Position numbers and translations under genes: made by a program. A stretch of 64,000 bases of DNA from Stratiolaelaps scimitus (taxonomy: Eukaryota; Arthropoda; Arachnida; Mesostigmata; Laelapidae), in NCBI GenBank assembly GCA_019614645.1, contig JABWDB010000002.1, positions 13,925,501-13,989,500 of the forward strand, in the 5' to 3' direction. The notes under the pieces are model-generated. The model was given only the letters and a program-made list of their open reading frames with translations, did no database searches and was not told where the DNA came from. Positions within the stretch are counted from its first letter, which is position 1, and the number at the start of each line of letters is the position of its first letter. Below are positions 12,450 through 21,899 of this stretch, one piece after another.

Positions 12450-13756
12450 GTGAAGGGCAACGTCCACTGCGCAGACGTCGTGTTCCTGCTGTGGTTTCCA
12501 AGAGTGACAACACGCATCTCAGGAGACACCTACCTTTTCAAGTATGGCGGCGAAGCCAGCGCGATCACAGGTAAACGGCATCTGATGGACCAATCCCACA
12601 TCGGGGGTCATGCTGAGCACCATGTCAAGAAGGGTGTCCTGTTTCATACGGATGCCGGCATCCGACACCATTATTAGAGGATACTTGGCTGCATCGTAGC
12701 CCGGTGTCATATTGTTAATTTTTGGGTTGGGACCGATACTTGATCCGCCTGAGAAATTACAACAAATGACAGTAGTGGATAATTAGTCCTTGCCAATGTT
12801 TTGTACTACTTTTAAACTGCGATTTTAGGAACAGATGATTAGCGAGCATCACAGGGATTGCCGAGGTATATCTCGACATATGGTTAGTTACATATAAAAC
12901 ATACATATATATATATATATATTATAGTCATAATAATAATTATTTTTATTATTATTATTTATCATAATAATTCATGTCGTTTATTACCGACTGGCTGGAG
13001 ACGAACATTAGTGACACTACGGGTGCAAAAAATCTAATGATATTCTTGTCAAATACTACTAAACAAAATAGAATTGGACTATGCAGAATTGTAACATTAC
13101 CTGCTCGCTAACAGATGAATTCATGCGGTCGCTTGGTTAACAAAGGCTAACACTATCTTCCAATCTCACAAACATCGATTATATGTAAATAGCGTAAACT
13201 AGGCTCGATTGCCCACACCGGATCAAGAAATCAAAGGGTGGCCTTAATGTGTGTAACACAATAGGCTCAACGCTATGATGGAGTGAGCTTTTAGGCGAAT
13301 GCCTAGGTCCCTTCAACATTCATATGAAAATGACGAATAATTAACCAGACAGCTCCCTATGGCAGCAACGGTTTACATCGACCGGATACACTGCATCCAT
13401 ACACCGCATGGTTCACGACGTCGATGGCAAATAATAAGTGGCAATGCAATAACTTCGACAGGTTGGCGGCAATGCCTGTCGAGTGAAATCGGCAGCACGG
13501 CATACAGACTGGAACTATCAGGTCATACAGAGGACAGGGTGACAGAGAGGCATATTCGTTGTCCGCTATTGATTCCGTCAGAAGCAAGAGCAGAGGAAGA
13601 CATTCGAAGGGGACAACATCCAACAGCGACAACAGCAACAACAACAGACCTACCGGTGAAAATTCTGGCGGCGACGTTGGGGTGCTTCTTCATTAAATTT
13701 TGCACGTGGGCGATGCTCGGGCAGCCCTCCTCCTGCACGCAGAACAACAACTCGTA
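10440..13756 (-). CDS. UGCG: Ceramide glucosyltransferase (glucosylceramide synthase), five 3' exons; N-terminus not found
   Basis: Transfers glucose from UDP-glucose to ceramide on the cytosolic face of the Golgi, the first step of glycosphingolipid synthesis (GT21 family). Joining minus-strand exons 13756-13654, 12748-12534, 12069-11891, 11446-11170 and 10805-10440 gives one uninterrupted frame of 379 residues; every intron is GT-AG and the phases agree. Family motifs appear in order: [10 protein letters not shown] at the start, NPKINN, the aspartates in VSDAGIR, CDRAGF and AEDYF, the QQRLTRW (QxxRW) motif, the C-terminal hydrophobic segments, and LWDPTIRWR. The family normally has about 70 more N-terminal residues (membrane anchor plus an LKPL-like block); no exon for these was found upstream, so the gene is partial here or has a distant first exon. 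After the usual family end (near GGQVQEI) the protein continues for about 65 polar residues. The identification is firm; the 5' structure is not. Confidence 0.93.
11170..11446 (-). CDS. UGCG: UGCG exon with QxxRW motif and membrane segments
   Basis: The acceptor TTTTCAG leads into [16 protein letters not shown], then [17 protein letters not shown], then two hydrophobic stretches (around [15 protein letters not shown] and [14 protein letters not shown]). The donor is CCAG|GTACG. The QQRLTRW block is the QxxRW processive-transferase signature. Confidence 0.92.
11589..11622. repeat. (TA)n microsatellite in a UGCG intron
   Basis: A 34-bp TA repeat between the AEDYF and QxxRW exons. Confidence 0.95.
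11891..12069 (-). CDS. UGCG: UGCG exon with the AEDYF catalytic motif
   Basis: Starts [12 protein letters not shown] and continues [16 protein letters not shown] to [12 protein letters not shown], ending two bases into an arginine codon. The acceptor is TTTTCATAG and the donor is GATCG|GTACGT. It aligns without gaps to the family segment that carries the third conserved aspartate. Confidence 0.93.
12308..12376 (-). other. tRNA-like element with Pol III A and B boxes (tRNA pseudogene or SINE head)
   Basis: Read on the minus strand there is an A-box-like TAGTTAACACGCTGG (12376-12362), then about 40 nt later a perfect B-box GGTTCGAGACC (12318-12308) inside a GC stem. No full cloverleaf forms because the anticodon region is scrambled. 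It lies in the UGCG intron between the VSDAGIR and AEDYF exons, next to a (TA)n tract. It is best read as a degenerate tRNA or a tRNA-derived SINE fragment; copy number elsewhere is unknown. Confidence 0.45.
12417..12446. repeat. (TA)n microsatellite in a UGCG intron
   Basis: A 30-bp TA repeat about 40 bp from the tRNA-like element. Confidence 0.95.
12534..12748 (-). CDS. UGCG: UGCG exon with first two catalytic aspartate motifs
   Basis: Begins with GC, which completes the split glycine, then reads [12 protein letters not shown] and continues through VSDAGIR and [12 protein letters not shown]. The acceptor is TTTCTCAG and the donor is AAAAG|GTAGGT. The exon is 215 nt long and ends in phase 0. 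These motifs contain the first and second conserved aspartates of the family. Confidence 0.92.
13654..13756 (-). CDS. UGCG: UGCG exon (first one recognised)
   Basis: Encodes [10 protein letters not shown] through RIFT plus one base of a split glycine codon. The acceptor is TTTCAG just before 13756 and the donor is GTAGGT just after 13654. It matches the family segment that follows the LDYPK block. The preceding coding exon was not located between here and the PPAN gene. Confidence 0.88.
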
Positions 13757-14609
13757 CTGAAATGTCACAAACAAAGGAACATAGACATACAATTAGACGT
13801 TTTGACGTATATATATATATATATATATACAAGGACCGATATAAATATATTGACCGAATAGCTTCAGTGGATAGAATGTTTCGAGAATGAAGCTATCAAA
13901 CTATAGTAATTACGTTGTGCTCGCTAGCTAACGAAAATTTTCATCCAGCCCTGATTGTTTCTTAGACTGCAGATCAAACAGGTAGCGTTTCTCGTGGTCC
14001 GAGCTGGTTTTTTTCGACAAATTTAAATCGCTTTTATTTCAGTCAGTAAGCGGTTTTGCAACATGGTGTAGACACGGTACACGGCCCACACCGAAGGCGG
14101 CCCTTTGTCCACCACTTTAATGCTGATGGGTGCGACTTTGCTAGGCTATCTTGTCATTTCAGTGATCACCTTATACTACATATGCAAATACAACCATCAT
14201 ATGGCCCGTTGCTTTTGATGCGGATATATGTGTACCTTATGAGCATTTTCTGTCGTTTCGTGAATGAGCAACTATTATTGGCGAAGTTAACATGTAGGCC
14301 AACTATCGAGAGCTCTGGTCCACCTACAAATGTTTCTTCTAGGAGTAGCGCATCGGCTAAATGACTCTCACCCCGGTGTCATACGTTGTAGGGTGATACA
14401 GATGAATGTTAGCAGGGTGACGCCACTGTAACCCTGTTGCTGTAACGATGTTAGCCGATGGCTGGACCAGCTGATACATTGTTGATACGTCCCATCATAG
14501 CCTCTCATCGCAGGTTTGTCTCGCGAAGGATCACTCTGTCCACCCTGTTTCGTTCTTATGTTCGTACGCGCACGCTCTATTTATATGCCAGACAGCGACT
14601 GTGTCATCA

Positions 14610-14831
14610 CTAAATATTAAATATATAATATATGTGCGCTATGGAGAGCCGTGGCAACTTGTCGCTAGGAGAGGCGGTCACCACGGTCCCGCTGTTGCGT
14701 CTCGTCTTTGAGTAATTGAACTCTAGCTGAAGAGATGACGTCCTTCGGTTATTCTGTAGAACGTAGAAAAAGAACAAGAATCCAATAACCCATCCCGCAG
14801 CCAGCAACCAATCCGTCGTTACATCGATCCT
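14610..14831 (-). CDS. Candidate terminal exon with a membrane segment, unknown protein
   Basis: After a possible acceptor (TATATTCGCAG) the minus strand reads RIDVTTDWLLAAGWVIGFLF and on to FFYVLQNNRR, then a polar tail ending in TAG. One membrane helix followed by a basic flank is clear. It lies where a UGCG N-terminal exon might be sought, but it lacks the LKPL and LDYP blocks and has no donor. I therefore do not join it to UGCG. It could be the 3' exon of another gene or chance. Confidence 0.22.
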   Translation of the reverse strand, partial: RIDVTTDWLLAAGWVIGFLFFFYVLQNNRRTSSLQLEFNYSKTRRNSGTVVTASPSDKLPRLSIAHIYYIFNI

Positions 14832-16299
14832 CTGCGAATATACATATGTAGAGCTAGGTGATTTCACAGCCGTCACAACGCGACATCAATTGCTTATGTC
14901 GTCCGAACACAGGATGGAACTGGTCACGCCACCAGCCTGCAGCAGCGTTGTATTTTGCATCACAAACTAGTCTCGTCATGACACACACCGCTGCGTGTAC
15001 TACTTTTTTTTCTAAGCTGATCCTCAGCTGATTTTCCATATACCGCCTTTACTGGAAGTACCGCTACTACTACTAGTACTAGCACAAACACGACGGAGCA
15101 GTTCAATGACCAACATATAGATAACTAAAAGCTAAGACTGCGAGAGAGAGAAAGAACACGAGGATATTCCGAGATCATAGGTTTCTTGAGGACTTCCGTT
15201 AGTTCTTCTCGTCCTGGTTTCTCCTTCCCGAGGTTGGGCAGTTCCTATCATTGGAAATTCCATCTGATCCTCAGACCTTGGCGTCCGACAACCCCGTCCC
15301 GCCCCAACGCAGATTTCCAGCCTCGCTCTCCTGGTGGCCTCTGCGTCCATGTCGGTTCGTCGAACCGCTCCTCGAGGTCAGCCAACAAAGGCGACGGACA
15401 CCGAAAGGAATTCAAATTCAATTCCAGTCCTTCTCTCCTCCATCGTTTTCTTCTTGGTCCACTTCCATATGAACGGGCTGTGCCGCACTGACTATATCTT
15501 CTCCCCTTGCTCCCCGGCCGGATGCCTGGTTCGGCAGAACTGCCCAGAAGAAGTCCTCGCCAACAGAGTTCCACGTGCCCCGCCACAGGCATAGCCAGAC
15601 GCCCACTCACTCATTGTGCTAACGGCCGTCTCCATCCCCGGGTAGCGGAGTCCGGCACAGCGAATGGACCAACGTACCTACCTATGTTGAAGCGGCCAAA
15701 TCAGTACTCCGGAATCGACGGGTCCCATTCGCATCGAGACCGTTCGGAGCTGACAGCTCGACTCTCTGCTTACCCAACAGTGGACATCCCTCTCGAAATA
15801 TCCATAGTGGTCTACCGCGAGTATAAGGGGTGAATGTGAGTGTCTCAGGCGATTACATCGTCACTTTACAGCGTTGGCTATAGCACGAAATCCGCCGACA
15901 AACGAGGGTGCGGTCTGACCCCTGCACTGACAGCTCCCTACCCTCGGTAGAGAGTGTTTAGAGAAAATAGACAACATTGGTGTAGACAAGAAAAAGAGAG
16001 CTTGCTTCCGTACTAGCGCTCGCAACCTTCGAGGAGAATACCTCAAGTGTACAGGGCTTTCGAAAAACCTCTAGAAACCTACGATAACCTAATCTATATT
16101 TGATGCTCATGCCAAGATGATTTGCCATGTTTATGTCTAAGTGTCTTTCTACACTTAGGTTTTTCAATACATTGTATTAGCTATGTACGTATTTCTAAAG
16201 AAAAACTGACTAAACCGTATGTTCTTACTCGATCAAGGCGAAAAAACCACCTATACCAATACATGGAAGAGAATAGATATGAAATGACAAAGTGACCCA

Positions 16300-16305
16300 T
16301 TTATT
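16300..16305 (-). terminator. Poly(A) signal of PPAN
   Basis: AATAAA on the minus strand, about 137 nt beyond the PPAN stop codon. Correct strand and a normal 3'UTR distance. Confidence 0.6.
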
Positions 16306-16441
16306 TACAGTAACGCCGCGTCAGCAATATCCGTACATAATTAGGCAATTCTGTAATAATGTACACAAGCTAGTTGTTTCAGCATGGCGCGTGCCCTATC
16401 ACAATGCCCTAGCACAATGAATCAGCATCTTGAAAATCAGC

Positions 16442-17812
16442 CTACGACCTTCTTGCAGCTTTACCACGTCCTCGGTTCGCTTGCTTGCTCTTCGCAAAAC
16501 CCCTCACGATTCCGACAGGTTTCTTGTACGTGCCTGGCGCGTTAAAGCGGACAGCCTTCTTGGGGGTCGCCGCCTCATTGCTTCGTCTTCCGGTAGGTTG
16601 CTTAGCAGCATTTTTGCTAGTTCTACCTCCTTGAGGCGTTCTCGCTTTGGAGGTGTCGGGGCCAGACACCTTTGCCCTTTTCGTCGGGGGTTCGTCGCCG
16701 GCGTTGTCATCACCTCCGCCTGATTTGGCCTCCACGGCGCGGCGTTCAGCTCTTCGTTGCATCTTGGCGGCATGCTTTTCCTGGGGTGTCCGTTTCTTTT
16801 TCTCTTTCTCGGGCCTCTTTCGTTTCTTTGGCGGCGGCGCAATTTCATCTGGCTTCGCTTGATACTGAGGTAGTTCGGGTACTTCATTGCTGGAGCCATA
16901 TAGGACCCTGCCGCTGCACAGGCCATCCTCGATCTTAACTAGCTTTAGCGTCAGGCGCGGCCCAAGCTCGTACAGACGGAGAGCGCTCTGTTGGCCAGGG
17001 ATGTTGCCCCGTGATCGCACCTCATCAGGACATTTGACGCGGTTCGTACCGGCGAGCAACTCCTCGGCTTCCGACTCTGAGCCGCCAGGGTTGTCGACAA
17101 AATCCGATATATCTTTCAAGCCGCCCAAATTGGGTATTTTACGTTCGACGAGCTTTTTGGCAGCCTTGACAATACCGGTTGGAACTACTTTGATTGAATA
17201 GTGGCGCCACTCGATTACATCTCGACCTTCATTGTAATTAATTAGCAGGCAACGCTTGAGATTGTTCAGGTTCACCCGATTGATATTGATACTGGGCAGC
17301 ATATTTTGGAACATCGTTGACATCAGCTTGAAATGCATGCCCTCTCCGGAGAAATTACTCTGCACCAGCAACGGACTCGACATATGCTGATTGGCCATTT
17401 GAACAACCTTTTTCAGCTGTTTACGAACGAGTCCAGCCGTCGCAAAGCCCTGAACCTCAAATGTAAGGGTGGGGCCTCGCGGTAGGTTTGTGACACGCAG
17501 GTACATCTTACCGCCAACCGTTTTGTTGAGTACGAGCATATGAGTGACGTGAAAAAAGCCCGCCATGGCGACGAAGTCACGCACGGAGTTCTTGCGCTTA
17601 GTTCGAAGCTTAACAGCGGTGTACGGCTCCATTACTTTGCGCAAATCAGCACACAACTCCCGCTCAACCTTGTCCGTCTTGCCTTGTGTAATGACAAACG
17701 TGTGCGGCGCTCTCACTAGGTGAGCCGCCTCATTGCTGTCCTGCGTGTGGAGCTGCTCATCGGTAAAGTACCGACCACCGCGAGGCCGCTGGCTTGCGAT
17801 ACGTTGGACCAT
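16442..17812 (-). CDS. PPAN: Peter pan / Ssf1-type Brix-domain ribosome biogenesis protein
   Basis: A nucleolar factor needed for pre-rRNA processing and assembly of the large ribosomal subunit. The 456-residue product has a Brix domain at about residues 34-297. Landmarks are VRAPHTFVITQGK, DLRKVMEPYTAVKLR, LPRGPTLTFEV, FKLMSTMFQNMLPSININRVNL, RCLLINY, RHYSIKVVP, and the closing block LRLYELGPRLTLKLVKIEDG. An acidic patch follows WRHYSIKVV (SESEAEE, about 245-251), and the C-terminal 130 residues are a Lys/Arg-rich tail typical of the family. The coding region has no intron. ATG at 17812 is the first in-frame ATG and has a good context (AAGATGG). The frame stays open for about 40 codons upstream without an ATG, so a spliced first exon joining near residue 25 cannot be excluded. 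The gene lies upstream of UGCG on the same strand. Confidence 0.93.
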   Translation of the reverse strand: MVQRIASQRPRGGRYFTDEQLHTQDSNEAAHLVRAPHTFVITQGKTDKVERELCADLRKVMEPYTAVKLRTKRKNSVRDFVAMAGFFHVTHMLVLNKTVGGKMYLRVTNLPRGPTLTFEVQGFATAGLVRKQLKKVVQMANQHMSSPLLVQSNFSGEGMHFKLMSTMFQNMLPSININRVNLNNLKRCLLINYNEGRDVIEWRHYSIKVVPTGIVKAAKKLVERKIPNLGGLKDISDFVDNPGGSESEAEELLAGTNRVKCPDEVRSRGNIPGQQSALRLYELGPRLTLKLVKIEDGLCSGRVLYGSSNEVPELPQYQAKPDEIAPPPKKRKRPEKEKKKRTPQEKHAAKMQRRAERRAVEAKSGGGDDNAGDEPPTKRAKVSGPDTSKARTPQGGRTSKNAAKQPTGRRSNEAATPKKAVRFNAPGTYKKPVGIVRGFAKSKQANRGRGKAARRS

Positions 17813-18620
17813 CTTAAAACGGCTTTGTTTGTCACGCGAATTCGACACAGTGCAACGAGTCTTTCGCAGCACTGAGCTCAAACCAATGGCACTACGTCGG
17901 CCGGCATCACCACGCGAACTAAACTTGGACAATCAACGACCGGCACGGTTAAGACAGCGGTATACGGCGCTCTTCTCTTGTCTCGAACACACGATGGCCT
18001 GTAGCAACCAACCAAAACATTGTTGAGGGCACGTGGATCGTCAACATCGACGCAGACGACGGCTAGTCGACCACAACAAACTGATGACGCGCCAGCGGCT
18101 GGTCGCGCCGCTGATGATCTGTCTGATGCTGCTTCTACGGAGAGAGTGCCCTGTAACCTTGCGTGCGCCCCGTCAGTGGAAAGGGCCCCTGTGGAGAGGC
18201 GGCTCTCCCACTCGCGCGAGAATGGGGCCGGCCCGGCGGCAGCGGCGGCGGCGGCATTGAGCGGAGCATGAGTAACGCGCTTGCTCAACGAAAGTTGCTG
18301 GGCAGGGCGTTGTCCTCTACGAGGGGTGGGGATTTCCAAGCAACGTTACAGCATTGCGCCCGCGCCCATAGCGAGTGAACGCCCTGGAGAAGCCAGCAGG
18401 GGTCTCGGCTGACCCGGCTGGGTGCAAGGGCGGGGTCCAGACGGAGGGCCCGACAACCGTCGATGAGAAAGCCCGCTACACCGATAGCCATACCAGTTCT
18501 AGAAGCTGTACCTTACCATTGCCACAACGACAACAGGATACGATCTCCTCTTACAGCAGCAGCAGCAACAAAAACATCAGCAATAAAATACGTCACGAAT
18601 AAAGTTAAACAAATAGAACT
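17813..18620 (-). promoter_or_regulatory. GC-rich 5' region of PPAN (5'UTR and likely promoter)
   Basis: Directly upstream of the PPAN start. GC- and CpG-rich with GCC/GGC repeats near 18230-18262, in contrast to the AT-rich DNA beyond 18600. Long frames on both strands here come from composition and show no domain. No TATA box or transcription start can be placed from sequence alone. Confidence 0.35.
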
Positions 18621-19724
18621 GTAGCTAGCACAGACACACGTGTACAGTTCGCTACTAAATAAATACGACATTGCTTCACCTGCATTTTGAAGATCAATAG
18701 GTCACGCTAACTGTACTTAAATTTGTTATTCTGTTAAAGGTTATACCACATCTTCTGGCATAGTAGTACAGAGCTAACAGAAAAGATAAAATCTCAGGAT
18801 ATTGTGCTTAATAATTGCTATTAAGATAAAGCTGAGAAGAAGTGGAGGGTCGGTCACTATATGTCGACGTTATACATATGTTAAATACTTTGTTGGAGTG
18901 TGTATAACTGCAGGGATTTGTAGATGCTTCTTGTAGTCATAGACGCTTATTCGTTGAATTAAAAATGAATTTTTTTCTTAAATTTCGAGACAGCGTACGT
19001 TTCTTCTGATACACAAATATATGGTAGAAGAAATCTTCGATGTCCCATGAGCTAAACATCCTTAGTCCCCTGTAAGTTCGGGATCACCATGATCTGGGTT
19101 CACCTGGGCACCAGTACCAACATAAAGATGGCGAATTCTCTATGAATGAAGTTAACTTTCTGAAGAAAAATCAGATTTTTTCGCTAAGAATCACAGAGGA
19201 CAAGTCCTACAATGGGTGCACCGAAATGATCGAAGTATTGAGTCCACGTGTGTCACTGAACTCTATGTAAGTATGTTGGACAGACCTCACCAACGGCCGA
19301 ACGATGGCCATTGGTTGATGCAAAGTTATGGTAGTCGAATACGTTTCTAGTTGGCATAGATAATCGATATTTATCGCAGTAAACTCAATTAAACTAAGTT
19401 GCATACAGTTGTTGTCATCTATTAATCGATACAATTTCAGGATGAATGAGCTTCGCTCGACTAGAAGCGTCCGTGCATCTCTCCATATTAGCTATGATCT
19501 ACAGCAGTCGCTCGCCGTCCCCCCCGCCCCCTGGTGGGGTTCGGCCTCTTCCAAATATTTGATCCCCTCGGTCGCTATAGCTCCTGAACTTTCCAAACCT
19601 CCCAACTGCTAGTTCGAACATCCATAGCCACTACGACCGTTAGTATTGCTTGAGCCTGTAGTTCTGCAGTAGTACGGAGGATAAACCACTCACAAGTGAC
19701 CTCTAATCGAATCTGCCATACTCC

Positions 19725-19728
<4 letters not shown>

Positions 19729-19781
<53 letters not shown>

Positions 19782-19792
19782 GTCTCTCTCTC
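19729..19792. repeat. (TC)n microsatellite
   Basis: 51 bp of uninterrupted TC, then one ATG interruption and more TC. It lies at the edge of the pyrimidine-rich block. Confidence 0.95.
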
Positions 19793-19960
19793 ACTGCACA
19801 GCTTGTCTGGAGCCATCGGGGACGCAGCATCTCTACCTGCATCTTATCATTTTAGCCATATTATCGAAAGCGAAGCTGCGATGCGTCTGTTGCTCCAGCA
19901 TTTCCAAGGTTCCGCTGTAGGAACCTTGAAAGAACCTAGAAACCTAGAAAACGCCCTTTT

Positions 19961-21718
19961 ATGTTCATCCGGATAGCGCCCTCTCAGAAAGCCGGAACGT
20001 CGCCTCATCCACCCCTCCCCGACTCCGTCCGTATCGTGGTCCTTCTCCTACAAATCGTTGCACGGGAAACTACTCCGCTTCTCGCCGTGTATCCAACTGT
20101 GGCCTGTGTGAAAAACCGGCAGAGACTGTCCAAGTTCTTCGTACCGGATGCATATGCATCGTCTTGTACCTCCTCGCCGTCATGCCAATCTCCCGCTCGT
20201 TCATTCGTTGTCTTCTCTTGTTCGTCCTATCTTTTCCATTCTATCGTGATCTCTACCCCTCTGCCTCTCTCTCTCTCTCTTTTCTCTCTGTCTCTCTGTG
20301 TTTCCCCGGCACTGACCCTTTTTTGTTACCGACGTTGCGCTGCACCTTTCTCCCTGCAGGGTTTTCCCTCCTCTCCTCTTAATCGAATCAGAAGTGATCA
20401 AATCGTCTTCGTCCCGTCTTCCCGGTGCTCCCGCCTCGCCCGACGGTTTCCGTAGGCGACGCTTTCGTCATCTTCGTGGCTACGTTCGTCGTTTGCTTCT
20501 TACGAGCTCCCGCTGGCTGCCGCTTGTACCGGCCACTGTTCGCCTTCTCGTTCCTTCTCCGCCGCCCCCCCCCGTACGGACGTTCTTCTCATTTTCTTCA
20601 CATCCTCTATTACGTACCTCGTGTGCGTTCTGCTTTTTTTGTTCCTCGTCTCTGTTCGTTTGCCCCCCAAGCCCCAACCCAGTTGCCCAGCGCCGCGTGC
20701 GTTTATTCTCTCCCCGCCGCCAACGTGGCCCGGTCCGGTCCAGCCCAGCAGAAACCTGCCGCTGCCCCAGCTGTCTGCTCTTTCCTATTCTACTACCACA
20801 AAGTACTACTTCAACTACACTACGATTCCGCTCGTCGTCGTTCGGCAGTTCTTCATTCTGCTCTGCCCAACCGGAGCGGAAAGTGCGCTTCCCCGCTGGG
20901 AGTGCGGCCCGGCGCCGGCCGGTCGCTAGATCGGCCTCAGCCTGGCTCCCAGCCCGAACCACCAGGGCCACGAGTTTTCCTCGCCGCACACTATTCCACC
21001 TCAATCCAGTTCAATCCTGGCTCGGTCGCTTCGGTTCACTGTTCGGCCTGCGTCGAACCCCGGAAAGAGCTCTCTCTGTGTGTGAGGCGCATGAGTACGA
21101 GCGAGCCTCCTGCGTTTCCCGCCGAAGGCCCCTTTCGGCCTGCTCCGGCGTACTGCGGCGGCACTCGAGGAGCCACTAAGGGCTGCAGTCCTTTTTTGTA
21201 GGACGCCTTATTCCTTTTCTAGTTTTGCTTCAACACCGCTGCTAGTTTTTCTTCGTGTTGTCACTGCTGCAACCACCATCACCACCGACGATGCTGAGCG
21301 CCTGTCCGTGCCTTCGTATTCGTGTCGTCGTTGTCCGGTTCTTTTATCCCCTTTTTTTTCACGTATTTAGCTTCTTTCCGGGCTCCGACTTCTGCTGCCT
21401 TGTGCTCCTTTGTTAAATTATTCTACTTGCGCGCCCCTTACGCGCACTCCCGCCTAGTTCCCTCTGCCTTATCGTCGTTCGTTCCGTCGGTGTGTTCTTT
21501 CATGATCTCGACTTGTCCTCGGAGTGGCCGCTCCCGCCTTCGTACTGGGTTTGTCTGACGCGCTGTCAGCACTCGCTCTGCTCCTAAGCTTCGGAGGCTC
21601 GAGGCTTGAATCATCCTTCGGTCCGCAGGCTCGCTGCCACGTTTTTTCGGGCATCGTCCCACTGAGCTCTTTGGAGGCGTCCTTCGCACCACTAAGGCCG
21701 GGCCAGGATCTGGCCTGA
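19961..21718 (+). other. Pyrimidine-rich, strand-asymmetric block
   Basis: The plus strand is dominated by C and T for about 1.7 kb, with CTCT runs and poly-C (around 20566). Few stop codons can form, which explains overlapping frames of 258 and 261 codons; their products are Arg/Ser/Pro/Phe-rich with no domain. I do not call these genes. The block could be the transcribed leader or promoter of an unseen gene, or a degenerated polypyrimidine repeat. Confidence 0.6.
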
Positions 21719-21846
21719 ACAACGGTTCGGTACTTCGATACTCGATATTCGCTTGGCTTGTGTATCCAAATCAGTGTCCTCTCCTCAATCTCAGTGGACA
21801 GAACTCAAACATGACCATGTTAAGCCGTATTGCCGACTATGCACAC

Positions 21847-21890
21847 GAAGGTTTCGCCAGGCAGCTTTGACGCTGCCTGGCGAAACCTTC
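21847..21890. repeat. Perfect 19-bp inverted repeat with 6-nt loop
   Basis: GAAGGTTTCGCCAGGCAGC (21847-21865), loop TTTGAC, then the exact reverse complement (21872-21890). A perfect stem of this length is unlikely by chance. It could be the transcript hairpin of a small RNA, a foldback remnant, or a recent local inverted duplication. Folding is equal on both strands. Confidence 0.85.
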
Positions 21891-21899
21891 TTCCTATCA

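Noticed and set aside
14610..14831. Membrane-helix frame as the missing UGCG first exon
   Set aside because: It ends in a stop with no donor and lacks the conserved LKPL and LDYP blocks. The short SDKLPRLSI resemblance to the family is not enough.
15180..15833. Cluster of frames open on both strands (up to 120 codons)
   Set aside because: GC-rich sequence with few stops in any frame. No reverse transcriptase, transposase, terminal repeats or other element hallmark seen.
17813..17932. Extending PPAN to the upstream end of its open frame
   Set aside because: The upstream part contains no ATG (it begins at TTG). ATG 17812 has a better context and fits the family's N-terminal length.
20394..21201. 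Overlapping plus-strand frames of 258 and 261 codons
   Set aside because: Both arise in a C/T-rich block where stop codons are rare. The products are Arg/Ser/Pro-rich with no domain, and an antisense frame is also open.
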